This document shows, piece after piece, positions 33,232-43,575 of a stretch of DNA of 64,000 nt. A program made the translations under genes and the position numbers. Each line of letters opens with the position of its first letter. The first letter of the stretch is position 1. The notes beneath the pieces were generated by a model. The model was not told the origin of the DNA and made no database searches. It saw only the letters and a program-made list of their open reading frames with translations. Source of the DNA: Coenobita brevimanus (taxonomy: Eukaryota; Arthropoda; Malacostraca; Decapoda; Coenobitidae); NCBI GenBank assembly GCA_032717465.1, contig CM064713.1, forward strand, positions 7,487,001-7,551,000. The letters run 5' to 3'.

Positions 33232-36166
33232 AACTGGAATGTGAGAACGCTAAATCAAGACGGTAAAATCGATGAGTTAGTGAAGGTTTTTCAAAATTAT
33301 GGACTTGATATTTGTGCTCTGACAGAAACTAGATTAACTGGAGTCGATAAGTTGGATTTGGAGGATGGTATACGTTTATTGATATCTGGTCGACAGGACG
33401 GAATGCATTATCAGGGAGTAGGATTGTTGCTGGGTTGTAAGGCAAATAAGGCTTTATGTGAGTGGGATCCTATAGATGAGCGATTGTTATACGCACGGTT
33501 TAAATCAAATCATGGCAACATCAGTCTGTTTGTGTGTTATGCACCTACTAATGATGCACTCGATGAAAGGAAAGACACATTTTATGAAAAGTTGCAAGAA
33601 GGAGTAGGAAGGGTACCTAGACATGATGTTTTGATCTGCATTGGAGACTTTAATGCAGTAATGGGCTGTTCAAATGAGGGATTTGAGGCATGTATGGGTA
33701 AGATGGGAGTTGGTAGTAGGATGAGTGAAAACGGAGTGAGGTTTGGAAGCTTCTGTCTGGCAAATGACTTAGTCATCGGGGGCACACTCTTTCAGCATTG
33801 CAATATACACAAGACAACTTGGGTGTCGCCATGTGGAAAATATAAAAATCAGATTGATCACATTGCTATCAGTAGGAGGCATAGAAGTTCTCTGCTAGAT
33901 GTTCATGTTAAACGGGGAGCGGATATTGGTAGTGACCATCAACTCAGCATTGCAAAAATAAGGTTTAAACTTAAAAATCAGAAGAAGGAAAAATCTGGTG
34001 TTGGTAGATACGATATTGTTAAGCTTAGAAGGGAAGGAGAAGAAAAGGAGGAATTCAGATTAGAATGCAGAAATAGGTTTTTGGTGTTGGAAACGTTGGA
34101 AGAGGGGAGAGAAGTGTAGATGAGATGTGGGAGGATGTGAACAAAGTTTTGCATGAGACTGCTGAATGTACGATTGGAAGGAGACCTAGATTCAGGAGAA
34201 AGAAATGGATATCAGAGGAAACGTGGGATATGATAAAAAAGAGAGGTGAGGCTAAATTGAGGAGTGAGATGCAATGCGTTGATGAACGAGAGATTGAATT
34301 AGCAAGAGCTGCGTACTGGAGTTTGAATTCAGAAGTAAGAAGGTTAGCTAGGAGAGATAAAAGAAGATGTGTGGATGAAAAGGTTGCAGAGACTGAAATT
34401 TTAATAAACAAAAATGATGGACAGAGTCAAAGAATAGCATATGAATCGATTAGAGAACTGAGTGGTAATGCAGGTAAACGCAAGGAAATACCAGTTAGAG
34501 ACAGGGAAGGAAATTTATTGACCAAAGATGGAGATATTAAAAATAGATGGAAAGAGCATTTTGAGACAGTCCTTAATAGACCAATACCACCAGTAGAGGA
34601 TATACCGTCTGCTCAGGAAGATTTAAATATAGAAACAGGAGAGTTGAGGCTTGCAGAAGTGGAGAAAGCAGTAAAACAGTTAAAGAATAATAAGGCACCA
34701 GGGGAGGATGGTTTATTTCCGGAAATGTTTAAAGTGGAGGGGATAGATTAATAATGATCTTGACCAAGCTATTCAATAAGATATGGGTGACGGGGTTACT
34801 ACCATCAGTTTGGAAGAATGGTGTAATTGTTAAAGTTCCGAAGAAGGGGAACTGAGTGAATGTGGTAATTGGAGGGGAATCTCTTTGTCACCGATAGCTT
34901 TGAAAGTTTTCAGTAGAGTGTTGTTAAATAGGTTGGAGCCGGTGGTTGAGGGTATTCTGAGGGATGAACAGGCTGGTTTTAGAAAGGGACGTGGTTGCAA
35001 TGATCAGATCTTTATAGTTAGGCATTTGATGCAGCAAGTTAATGAAATGAGAGTACCGTTAAGTCTTTGTTTTGTTGATTTTGAAAAGGCTTTTGATAGT
35101 GTTTCGAGAGAGACTATGGGGAAGATCATGAGACATTATGGAATACCAGAGGAGTTTGTGAGGGTCATTATGAACATGCATGAGGACACATTTTGTAAAG
35201 TGATGGTTGATGGTTGTCTGAGTGATTCGTTTGAAGTCAAGTCCGGAGTAATTCAAGGTGGTGTTCTATCGCCTTTACTATTTATATTGGTCATTGATTA
35301 CATTATGAAACGCGTTGGAACAGAAACCGGTGCAGGTATACTTTGGGGAGAGAACAGGAAACTTTTGGATTTAGATTATGCAGATGATATAGTTTTGATT
35401 TGTGATGGGCCAGAAGAGATGCAGAGAGTGTTGGACTGTTTGGTGAGTGAAGGTCGCAAGGTGGGTTTGGTTATTAATTGTGGAAAAACTGAAATAATCA
35501 ATATTAATATGGAAAATGCACAGGAATGTGTAATTGGAGGTATGGTTGTAAAGCAAGTTGATAGGTTTAAATATTTAGGTACTTATTTAGCCAAGGATGG
35601 TTCTTTGAACTTTGAATTCGAGGAAAGGTTAAAGAAGGCTAATCAGGCAATGGGAATGCTTAAAAATATTTGGAATAATAACAATTTCTCTATGCATACA
35701 AAAAATCAAACTTTATAAGGTAATGGTTAGGAGTATCTTAATTTATGGACACGAGTCTTGGTACAGCACAGTGACTATGGAAAATAAATTCTTGGTGTTT
35801 GAAAGTAAAGCACTTAGAAGAATATTAGGAGTTAAGTGGTGGGAAAGGATACCAAATAGTAGAATTAGAGGAATAACGGGAGTGCAGCCGATCGATGAAT
35901 ATGTTAGATTCTCACGATGGAAGTGGCTAGGACATGTGTACAGGAGACAGGGAATAGTACGAGGTACACCAGGGTGGGTGGCACTTGGTAGGAGAGGTAG
36001 AGGAAGGCCAAAAGAGACGTGGGTGAGGACAATGAGACGGGAAGCTGGAGATGAGTGTTGGGGAGATCTTGAGGAGTTTGCACAAGATAGGATGTGGTGG
36101 TGTGAGTTCATCGAGGCCCTATGCATCCCCGAGGGTGCCACAGGAAATGATTGATTGATTGATTGA
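33232..36166 (+). mobile_element. LINE B (RTE-like), nearly full coding length but broken
   Basis: An APE endonuclease plus RT polyprotein in four frames separated by stops or indels near 34119, 34751-34885 and 35718. Endonuclease motifs: NWNVRTLNQDGKIDELVKVF, CALTETRLTG, ICIGDFNAVMG, GSDHQLSIAKI. RT motifs: NNKAPGEDGLFPEMFK, GFRKGRGCNDQIFIVRHL, VDFEKAFDSVSRE, GVIQGGVLSPLLFILVID and YADDIVLI. The tail has GHVYRRQGIVRG and RGRPKETWVRTMRREAGD. The endonuclease-RT spacing, very short 3' UTR and (TTGA)n tail suit the RTE group. It begins right at the endonuclease, so little or no 5' UTR is present. Its insertion into the X LTR postdates X. Confidence 0.88.
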
Positions 36167-36243
36167 TTTTTATTTGTCTTGGAAATATTAACAAAGTCTC
36201 TCACACACGAGTGAAGTATAAAGTAGAGTCCCGCTAGCTACCT

Positions 36244-36280
<37 letters not shown>

Positions 36281-36394
36281 GTTGCTAAACCCTTCTCCCT
36301 ACTACCTGCCGATTCTATGGCCTGTCTCCTTCTGCTTCTGCTTCCTAAATTCTGGTGTAGCAGGGGTCGTGTCACGTGTGTTACACTGTGGTTG

Positions 36395-36461
36395 GAAAGT
36401 TCTAGAAGCCTGTGTGTGAGTGTGTGTGTATGGTCACAAGGCGCTGTCGTGTGCCTATAAA
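36395..36461 (+). promoter_or_regulatory. X left LTR: heat-shock element and TATA box
   Basis: GAAAGTTCTAGAAG at 36395-36408 is a perfect three-unit HSE. TATAAA follows at 36456-36461, and CACGTG lies just upstream near 36374. Spacing of 58 bp from the HSE start region to TATA fits a heat-inducible promoter on the + strand. Confidence 0.6.
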
Positions 36462-36622
36462 GCATTCCTTGAGTTAAGAGTGTGTAAGCATGTTTAGCAT
36501 TGTTCGATTCTCGCAGACACAATACCTTCTCATCATCTGACTTCCTGCTTCTATCTGTCTCTCTATCAATCTATTTATCTATTTATCTATTATGATTTGT
36601 TATTATAATATGGAGACCTGAC

Positions 36623-37008
36623 ATTGCTCGGCTGCACCGCTGAAGGTCCTCCGACAGCAATTATCATTGACATATGCTAATCTATTAGTACATAATATTG
36701 ATTATAATATTGTATACATATAATATTCATAGTAAATAGCAATGATCTAGTAATATTACATTTTAAACAAGTTGTATACATATTTGAATAAATGCAATGG
36801 TTGTTGTATGACATTTTGTAAGATGTGTATGTATAACAGACGTACGCATATAATTGTGCAATGGTAATACTGCTAGGTTATTACATTACATATTGAGTTA
36901 TCCCTTTAGTAATGTCTGATATTTCACCTAACTTGTAAGATGATTCTGGTAATACAGAATTGTGGTATAATTGTATGACTTTACATAATATTGTAGTAAT
37001 ATTGTGGT
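36623..37008. other. X interior, left part, AT-rich and non-coding
   Basis: Begins ATTGCTCGGCTGCACCGC just inside the LTR. No clear tRNA-complementary primer site is recognised. The rest is AT-rich with recurring TAATATT and TTACATA words, and no ORF of note. Confidence 0.5.
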
Positions 37009-37013
37009 AATAC

Positions 37014-39076
37014 TGTAATGCTGTGTTTTTAAGGCGACTTCTCGTCGTAAAAACACGAGCACTGGGACGGGGTCCTTTGGCTAGACCGGATGTAATGCAC
37101 TAACAAAGGAACAGGGCATAAAAAGAGACAGTACACCGAATCACATCTATTGCTTAAATTCTATCCCTTACAGTGCTACATACACAATATTTGATACACA
37201 ATAACACAGAGATACAATAATACAATTATAACTGGATCCAATCTACTTTTACACAGGGCACAGGGCAGTCAGGGATAGGGGTTACTGTTATTGAGGAGAG
37301 ATATCGCTTCACTGCGATGGTCAATCGAGAACATCTGTCGTGTCACTGGTGGATAATAATAATAAACGGGGGAGTTTCACTTATATTCACTGTGATCAGG
37401 AGTCTGTGGGGGAGATGATACCATAATAAAGGTAGGGTGCGTATGGCAACATCCGACACTGTCACCTAGTCGCAGGGGAGCACTTCACTAGCCTTTCGGC
37501 TCACTCACACACCTACCTTCAACTCCACAGAAAATTCCCCGCTTCCTTTCTGAGAGGGGGAACTGAACTGTTTAATGTTTAAGCACGACTTACTACGATA
37601 TCACTGTTTAACATAACTTTTATTAGTCACTGCCACTGTGCATTGGATCACTGTCACTGTATTAGGGGTCACTGTCACTGTCACTGTTCTACCCGTGTTT
37701 CTTGGGTAGTTGGGTCACTAGTACTTACTGTCAGGGAGGCTCCCTTGTTTAGGGCCTCGACCTGAGGGGCGGCTCCTTCCTAGGGCCGCGCTGGTGGGGT
37801 GCAGGGAGGCCTTGTAGTCTGGGGGCCTCGACCTGATCGGGGGCCCTCGGGACTAGGACCGAACAGGCGAAGGATTCGGGCCTGCTTCCTCTTCTGCCGG
37901 GGCGTGAGAGAGCCTAGGTCGCCGTTGTCGGGGGCCATGGTGGAAGGCCTGGGCGTCCAGGGTCTGCAGGTGCTCAGGGGGAGAGGCGCCGTCAGGGCTG
38001 GGCTGCGGCAGCGACTCCTGTAGGGCTCCAACAGTGCTAAGGAGCGTCCGGGTGTGGGCGGTAACTCCGCAATCGGGCCTTGCCACCACTCTAACGCCTC
38101 CTCTTGGCCAAGAAGCCTGGATGGCGACGAAGGGCTCCCCGGAGGGAAAGAGGCTTGAGGGAGACTCACGCTCTTCGTGGTTCCCTGAGTGTGTTCATTG
38201 GGCTGAGGTGGGGCTTCACTTCCCCTAGTATGGACTTTGGCTGGTGCCGTGAACTTGTCCGGCGTGCGAGGGACACCAGTAGGGTGATCGGGGTCGCCCT
38301 TTCGCCGAGGCAAGAGGCCGTCAACGTGGTGTTCCTCCCGCAGTAGGGAACAAGCCGGAGTGAGGGGCACAAGGGCCGCACTCTCTCCAATACGGACAGA
38401 TCCTACAGTCAGGGAATTTTCCACCCTGGTACGTGCCCCAGCCGTAGCTGAGTGTCTGCCCGTACGGGAAACGACTAACGGAGAAACGGGATCACCCGTC
38501 TGCTCCGGCGAGAGGCCGGCCCCGAGTCGCCGCTTCCGTAATTGGGTAGCGCTACACGTACGGTAGCAGGGTCTCTCTACCCTGGACCGTATTCTGGCCG
38601 TAGCCAAAGTACAACTGGAGAGGGATGCACACAGGCAACTCTCTCTCCTCAGCATGTTAAGGCCGGAGCCTGGGGTCACCTTCCCCTTTACACACTTTGT
38701 CAGGCCGTAGCCTGTGTCTATTTCTCTTTTAAGGCCGTAGCCTTGGGCCTCTTCCTGCCCTTGGGCCTCTTCCTGCCCTAGAGGGTGTAGCAAGACCGTC
38801 AAGATGGTGTTACTTGGGACTGACCTCTTTTCAGTCCCACCCCTGGTATGACGGTCACTACCCCGCCCGCACAGTAGTTCAGGTTGTCTGAACGCCTGGG
38901 GTTGGGGCACTTGCGGGGAATAGGGGCTCAGGGTCGGGATGCCCCGATGACCCTCTTGCCCGAGGTCATTAACCTCACCTGTGTGTCCTCCTGGGGTGGT
39001 GGTGGGGTGGCGGCTCGGTGGTGGTGTGGGGGGTGGTGAGGTGGGAGGTCCTGTGGCGGTCTCGGAGGGCATTTTA
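37014..39076 (-). repeat. G2 3' LTR (2,063 bp)
   Basis: TGTAATGCTG ... GGGCATTTTA. Most of ORF3 is encoded inside it, up to the stop at 37780. The remaining 770 bp (37014-37780) is non-coding and would hold the promoter/R/U5 functions. Confidence 0.92.
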
Positions 39077-39339
39077 CCACCCTCTGCGTCGTTGAAGTCA
39101 TGGCCCCGTGACTGGAGGTGGTAGGTAGTGGAGGTGGCTGTCTGGTAGGCTGGGGTCAGGTGTTGGGTGAAGTTGACCCAGTGCGTGGTGAATTGGTTGG
39201 GCTCCTGGTGGAGGCAGAGCGTGAAGTGGAGGGAGGACGGCTGGTTGGTCCGGCGTAGGAGGCGTAGCAGGTGGTGGGTGCCTCTGATTCTGGTTGGCGG
39301 GTGGTTGTGAGGTTGCCATCGGACCCTGGTTATCTTCAT
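37780..39339 (-). CDS. G2 ORF3, 519 aa, runs from the internal region into the LTR
   Basis: An uninterrupted frame of unknown function downstream of integrase. Residues 1-88 lie in the internal region: MKITRVRWQPHNHPPTRI, HHLLRLLRRTNQPSSLHF, TTHWVNFTQHLTPA, YHLQSRGHDF and EGGKMP. The frame then crosses the polypurine tract (GAGGGTGG) into U3. The middle is Pro/Thr/Gly/Arg-rich. Near the C-terminus are RQKRKQARILRLFGPSPEG and a basic, proline-rich end. No signal peptide, membrane segment or enzyme motif is visible. Conservation of the N-terminal block in G1, G3 and G4 and of the LFGPxPEG motif in five LTRs argues that it is a protein. Possible roles include RNA or nucleic-acid binding (many Arg/Lys), but this is speculation. 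Confidence 0.68.
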   Translation of the reverse strand: MKITRVRWQPHNHPPTRIRGTHHLLRLLRRTNQPSSLHFTLCLHQEPNQFTTHWVNFTQHLTPAYQTATSTTYHLQSRGHDFNDAEGGKMPSETATGPPTSPPPTPPPSRHPTTTPGGHTGEVNDLGQEGHRGIPTLSPYSPQVPQPQAFRQPELLCGRGSDRHTRGGTEKRSVPSNTILTVLLHPLGQEEAQGQEEAQGYGLKREIDTGYGLTKCVKGKVTPGSGLNMLRRESCLCASLSSCTLATARIRSRVERPCYRTCSATQLRKRRLGAGLSPEQTGDPVSPLVVSRTGRHSATAGARTRVENSLTVGSVRIGESAALVPLTPACSLLREEHHVDGLLPRRKGDPDHPTGVPRTPDKFTAPAKVHTRGSEAPPQPNEHTQGTTKSVSLPQASFPPGSPSSPSRLLGQEEALEWWQGPIAELPPTPGRSLALLEPYRSRCRSPALTAPLPLSTCRPWTPRPSTMAPDNGDLGSLTPRQKRKQARILRLFGPSPEGPRSGRGPQTTRPPCTPPARP

Positions 39340-39534
39340 CTCGGGGAATGGTGCCTGGTAGAGAGATGAGATTTGAATGCTGGAGAGTGATGGGAGGGTG
39401 GTGCTTTTATTTGGGCTAATGTGGTGGGAGGAGCGTTGTACTTTGGGGAATTGGGAGTTAGGAAAGTTCCAACGTGCTTGGTGGAGGGGTAGGGTTATGG
39501 GGGAGGTATTGGGGGTGGGTGGTGATGGTGGATT

Positions 39535-41547
39535 CTAGGATAAGTGGGTGTTGGGTGGGGGTGTCAGGGTGTATCTCGTGGGTGGGCGTGAGAGTCGTCC
39601 CGATCTGGTGGTGGTCGTGGTTATGGTGGGTGTGGGTGGTGAGGCTGGTTGATTGCGTGGTGGCGGTGAGGGTGTACGGTGGTGAGGTGGGTGGATGGTT
39701 GGTGGTGCGGTGTGACGTGTATAATGGGAGTGGTCATGGGGGAGGTCGGTGGTGGGTGTGGGGTTGGGGTGATTCTCGGGGGAGGTGGGCGGTTGTGGTG
39801 GCGAGGGTGGCCTGGGTGGGGTAGATTGGGGGGTGGTGGGTGGATGGGTGTTTAGTGGGTGAGTGTCTGGTTGCGAAGTAGGGGTGGTGGGAGGTGGTTG
39901 CGGTGATGGTGTGCTTGGTGGAGAGCTGGTAGGCGGAGAGTTTGAGGAGGGGGGGGAAAAGGAGTAGTAGAAGGTGTTTGGGGGGTGAAGTTGAGGAAGG
40001 TCAGTGTGGCCAGGTGTGCGGGCCTGGGTGGAGGTAGGCTTAGTGCGGGGGTGGGCGGTGTCGGGTGGGTTGAAGGGACGCACGTGGCGGTTTCTGTATG
40101 TGCGGTGTTGCCCTTGTTGATCCACGATGACTTGATAAGGATTAGGCACCTGCACAATTTTGTATGGTCCATTGAATCGGGGGGCGGTCTTAGGTGGGGT
40201 AGGGAGATTTGCAACCACGACAGATTGGCCAGGTGTGTATGGGTTGGAGTGGGTTGTGTCAGATGCTAGGTCCTGCTTTGAGTGTAGGTGGTGGAGGCAG
40301 CGTTTGAGGTGGTGGAGAGGGTCGGTGCTGGAGGGTGGAGTGGGCGGTTGTAGGTGGTGGCGGAGGGGTAGGAGTAAGGGTGGTTCTCCAAACACTCTCT
40401 CGTGCGGGGTTATTCCATCTTCCCTTGGGCACGTGTTTAACCCCCATTGCACGATCTTAACGTGTGCAGGCCAGTCTTCATTTCCTGTTTGCGTAATGCG
40501 CGTGCGGACTTGGTTCATCAGGGAGCAGTGGCTTCTTTTGCATACGCTATTGCCTTGGGGCCAGTAGGGAGATGAGTGGGAGATGCTGTATCCAAAGATG
40601 TTGGCAAGTTCTTCCCATATTTTCCCCGTAAATTCAGGGGCATTGTCCGAATGGATGGCCTGGGGAATCCCGAAATAAGGGAAAACATGTCGAGTGAGGG
40701 CGTCGGCGATTGACGGTGCAGTGTGGTCCTTGGCTGGGCAGGCGATGATGAATTTAGAGTACACATCCACGAAGGTAATTATGTACTTATAGCCGGATTT
40801 TGGTGTGAGGGGGCCGACGACGTCTAGGGAGAGAAGTTGCCACGGTTTTTGTGCTGTGACTTTTCCTGTAGGGCCTGGTGTTCGGGTGATATCTTTGCCA
40901 AGTGCGCATGCTCGGCATGATTGTATGATCTTCTTTGCGATGGTGGATGGGTTGGGAGTCCAGTACATATCGTTAAATATTTGTAGTAGCTTTTTAGTTC
41001 CTAGGTGGATGCCGTTGTGGGCATGGAGGTGGAGCATGGTGTCATGGGCCGTGGCTGGGCTGAGGACAATGTGTCCGTTTGGGTCAAAAAGATGTTCGCC
41101 ATGCGGGTGGAGTTTGTTAAATGTGGTCTGTGGAATCCAAGTGGGGCGTTGTTTGTCAAACCACATTTTAACCAGGTCGGGTTCTTCTTTGATGGTGTTG
41201 ATTGGGAGACGGGATAGGGCATCAGCGTTGGTGTGCAGCTTGCCTGGTCGGTATGCAATTTCGAAGTCGTATTCTTCGAGGGTTTCCCACCAGCGTATCA
41301 GTTGGGCGTTATTTGTATTTGACTGTCGTAGCCATTGTAGGGATTGATGATCGGTGATGACTACTACGTGGGTGCCCGAGATGTAGGATTTGAAGTACTC
41401 GAGGGACCAGATGATCCCTAGGCACTCACGTTTTGTGGCCGCGTAGTTCCGCTCTGCCGTGTTAAGGGTGCGACTGGCACAGGCGATGATGTGTTCCTTG
41501 CCATTTTGTACCTGGGCAAGGACAGCTCCTATGGCGATGAGGGACAC
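39535..41547 (-). CDS. G2 pol, RNase H and integrase part (670 aa)
   Basis: The frame continues the RT ORF after a one-base slip near 41700. RNase H: RLYTDVSLIAIGAVLAQVQ (just upstream and at the start), ASRTLNTAERNYAATKRECL, TDHQSLQWL and GKLHTNADALSRLP. The integrase zinc finger shows HLHAHNGIHLG and CRAC. The core has SLDVVGPLTPKSGY (first Asp), HSDNAPEFTGKIWEEL (second Asp) and NSVCKRSHCSLM, where the expected catalytic Glu is Lys (AAA at 40537-40539; G4 has Glu). An SH3-like GPYKIVQVPNPYQVIVD segment and a 190-residue Pro/Thr tail ending TRSGRLSRPPTRYT follow. The product would insert cDNA, but this copy should be defective for integration. Confidence 0.9.
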   Translation of the reverse strand: MSLIAIGAVLAQVQNGKEHIIACASRTLNTAERNYAATKRECLGIIWSLEYFKSYISGTHVVVITDHQSLQWLRQSNTNNAQLIRWWETLEEYDFEIAYRPGKLHTNADALSRLPINTIKEEPDLVKMWFDKQRPTWIPQTTFNKLHPHGEHLFDPNGHIVLSPATAHDTMLHLHAHNGIHLGTKKLLQIFNDMYWTPNPSTIAKKIIQSCRACALGKDITRTPGPTGKVTAQKPWQLLSLDVVGPLTPKSGYKYIITFVDVYSKFIIACPAKDHTAPSIADALTRHVFPYFGIPQAIHSDNAPEFTGKIWEELANIFGYSISHSSPYWPQGNSVCKRSHCSLMNQVRTRITQTGNEDWPAHVKIVQWGLNTCPREDGITPHERVFGEPPLLLPLRHHLQPPTPPSSTDPLHHLKRCLHHLHSKQDLASDTTHSNPYTPGQSVVVANLPTPPKTAPRFNGPYKIVQVPNPYQVIVDQQGQHRTYRNRHVRPFNPPDTAHPRTKPTSTQARTPGHTDLPQLHPPNTFYYSFSPPSSNSPPTSSPPSTPSPQPPPTTPTSQPDTHPLNTHPPTTPQSTPPRPPSPPQPPTSPENHPNPTPTTDLPHDHSHYTRHTAPPTIHPPHHRTPSPPPRNQPASPPTPTITTTTTRSGRLSRPPTRYTLTPPPNTHLS

Positions 41548-41572
41548 ATCGGTGTAGAGGCGGAAGGGAAGA

Positions 41573-43174
41573 TTATAGTCTGGGAACGCGACTACTGGCG
41601 AGGTGGTTAGTTTTGCTTTGAGGGTGGTGAAGGCTGTTTGTCTTGTCTCCGTCCATAAAAAGGGTTCGCCCTTTTTTGTTAGTTCGTGGAGGGGTTTTTG
41701 CGATGTCAGCGAATCCTTTGACGAATCGCCTGTAATATGATGTCAACCCCAGAAATGCTCTGACTTCGTGCACGTCGCGGGGGAGTGGGATGTCTGCGAT
41801 GGCTCGAAGTTTCTCTGGGTCTGGTGAGATGCCCTCTGCATTAATTAGATGCCCTAAGAAGGAAACTGATCTCTCTGCTAACACACATTTCGTAGGTTTC
41901 AGTTTAAGTCCTGCTTGGCATATGCGGTGAAACACTTGCTTGAGGCGGTGAAGGTGGTCGGCCCATGTACGACTGAAAACAATGACGTCGTCGAGATATG
42001 CTAAGCAAGTCTCCCAGGTTAGACCGCTAAGGACTGACTCCATTAAACAGGAGAATGTGGCAGGAGCGTTGCAGAGTCCGAAAGGGAGGACATTGAACTC
42101 GTAATGTTTGCCGTTGGATGTGGAGAAGGCAGTTTTGTGTTTGTCGTCGGGATGCACAGGGACTTGCCAGTACCCCGACTGTAGATCCAAGGTGAAGAAC
42201 CATGTTGAGCCATGTAAGGAGTCTAGAGAGTCGTCGATACGTGGTAGGGGAGTGGCGTCTTTGACTGTGACATCATTTACTCGGCGGTAATCAACGCAAA
42301 AGCGCATTGTCCCGTCTTTTTTTCTAACGAGTACCACCGGAGAGGACCATGGGCTAGTAGAGTTGGAGATCACACCAGCATCTAGCATGTTCTGGACCTG
42401 CCGGTCTTCTTCCTCTCGTTGCTTAGGATTTTTCCGTCGTGATGGTTGGCGAATTGGAGGTCCTGTTGTGTGTATCTCATGGCTGAGATAGGTGGTATGG
42501 CCAAGGTCGGTCGGGCCTGAGGAGAATAGATCTTGGAAATCCAGGAGGAGTTGTCGGAGGCTGTTGGTTTGGGCTGGGGATAGGTGTGATGGTAGGGTGG
42601 GTAGGGTGGGCGGGTCTGGGGGCGGTGTTTGGCATGGTTCGGCTTCTTCAGTGTCGCCGATGATGAGTCCTCCTGGTAAGGTTAGTGGTGTGGTAGCGAG
42701 GTTGGCGACACGGATTTCTTGGGCATGTGGGGGAAGGAAAGTAGGGCTTACTAGACAGGAGGAGAGTGGTCCGGTGGGGATGGATGGTGAGAAGAGGACG
42801 GAGGTATGGGAAGGTTTGTTAAGTTTTACCCAAGCTTCATGATGTGGTGGAATGGTGATAGAGGAGGCGACAGTGGCTGGAAAAGATGGGGAGGGATGTA
42901 GATGATGAGTGGTTGGTGGTGGGGATGGGAGTCTAGTGGTGTGAGGGGCTGGGTAGGGTGTAGGTGTGTCTGTGGTATGGGACAGGTGAGTGTCTGATGG
43001 TAGTGTGTGGGGGTGTGAGTTTTTGGTGAGCTTTCGTTGTTGTTTTTTTTTTTTTTCTTCCTTAGTCCTCACTGCTGGTTGGTTGTGGTAGGCTGGATTG
43101 AAGTGGAGGCGGCGTTGGTGGCATGTAATTTCTGTAGGAGGTCCAGCCCTAAATATCCATCGTATTGACTGCAT
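41573..43174 (-). CDS. G2 pol, reverse transcriptase part (533 aa)
   Basis: A Pro-rich N-terminal region (about residues 50-190) is followed by the RT domain. Motifs are EMLD-like QNMLDAGVISNSTSPWSSPV (residues 261-280), VRKKDGTMRFCVDYRRVN (283-300), LDLQSGYWQVPVHPDDKHKT (329-348), LPFGLCNAPATF (363-374) and the catalytic YLDD (393-396). The thumb shows LGHLINAEGISPDPEKL. It overlaps the protease frame by about 106 nt. The final ~40 residues are out of frame because of an extra A in a run near 41700; RNase H resumes in the ORF starting at 41547. RT copies the element RNA into cDNA in virus-like particles. Confidence 0.92.
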   Translation of the reverse strand: MQSIRWIFRAGPPTEITCHQRRLHFNPAYHNQPAVRTKEEKKKKQQRKLTKNSHPHTLPSDTHLSHTTDTPTPYPAPHTTRLPSPPPTTHHLHPSPSFPATVASSITIPPHHEAWVKLNKPSHTSVLFSPSIPTGPLSSCLVSPTFLPPHAQEIRVANLATTPLTLPGGLIIGDTEEAEPCQTPPPDPPTLPTLPSHLSPAQTNSLRQLLLDFQDLFSSGPTDLGHTTYLSHEIHTTGPPIRQPSRRKNPKQREEEDRQVQNMLDAGVISNSTSPWSSPVVLVRKKDGTMRFCVDYRRVNDVTVKDATPLPRIDDSLDSLHGSTWFFTLDLQSGYWQVPVHPDDKHKTAFSTSNGKHYEFNVLPFGLCNAPATFSCLMESVLSGLTWETCLAYLDDVIVFSRTWADHLHRLKQVFHRICQAGLKLKPTKCVLAERSVSFLGHLINAEGISPDPEKLRAIADIPLPRDVHEVRAFLGLTSYYRRFVKGFADIAKTPPRTNKKGRTLFMDGDKTNSLHHPQSKTNHLASSRVPRL

Positions 43175-43575
43175 GTTGAGTCGAATATGATAAATGGGTG
43201 GCTAGTGGATATTTGCTGATGGGTGTGGGTTTGGAGGGCCCGAGTTTCCCCACGGATAGGCAGGGGGCCATCCCCTGCGTCGACAAGGTTGACTGAGGTG
43301 GGGAAGAGGGGGCCGAATGCACCCATGTGGCGGGAGTAGAAGTGGGAGTAGAGGCACGATCTGGCTGCTCCCGTATCCACTAGTAGATGTGCCTTGACCC
43401 CGTTTAGCCAGATTTTGTCGTAAACAGGGGTCTGTAGTTGTGTGAGGTGGCCCCCGCCACCGTGGGGAGGTGCGGGGGCGGGCCTAAAAATCCATTTGCT
43501 GTGGAGTGGTGTCCTCTTGGTCGTCGTCGTCTGTTCCCGAGAGGGTGTGCATCGGTGTGTCGTCTTCCTGGGCAT
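43069..43575 (-). CDS. G2 aspartic protease (168 aa)
   Basis: A retropepsin-like domain: VYDKIWLNGVKAHLLVDTGA, with the active-site DTGA at residues 67-70, then RSCLYSHFYSRH, LVDAGDGPLPIRGETRA and YDGYLGLDLLQKL, the C-terminal signature equivalent to ILGxD. It overlaps the gag frame by 92 nt and lies in a different frame, implying ribosomal frameshifting or a lesion. It overlaps the RT frame too. Confidence 0.88.
   Translation of the reverse strand: MPRKTTHRCTPSREQTTTTKRTPLHSKWIFRPAPAPPHGGGGHLTQLQTPVYDKIWLNGVKAHLLVDTGAARSCLYSHFYSRHMGAFGPLFPTSVNLVDAGDGPLPIRGETRALQTHTHQQISTSHPFIIFDSTCSQYDGYLGLDLLQKLHATNAASTSIQPTTTNQQ

Larger units (their letters stand above)
33063..36622 (+). repeat. X left LTR, interrupted by LINE B
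   Basis: LTR sequence occupies 33063-33231 and 36167-36622. The same join (AGTATGGG|ACTATTTTTATTTG) is uninterrupted in the right LTR at about 51679-51695. Confidence 0.88.
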
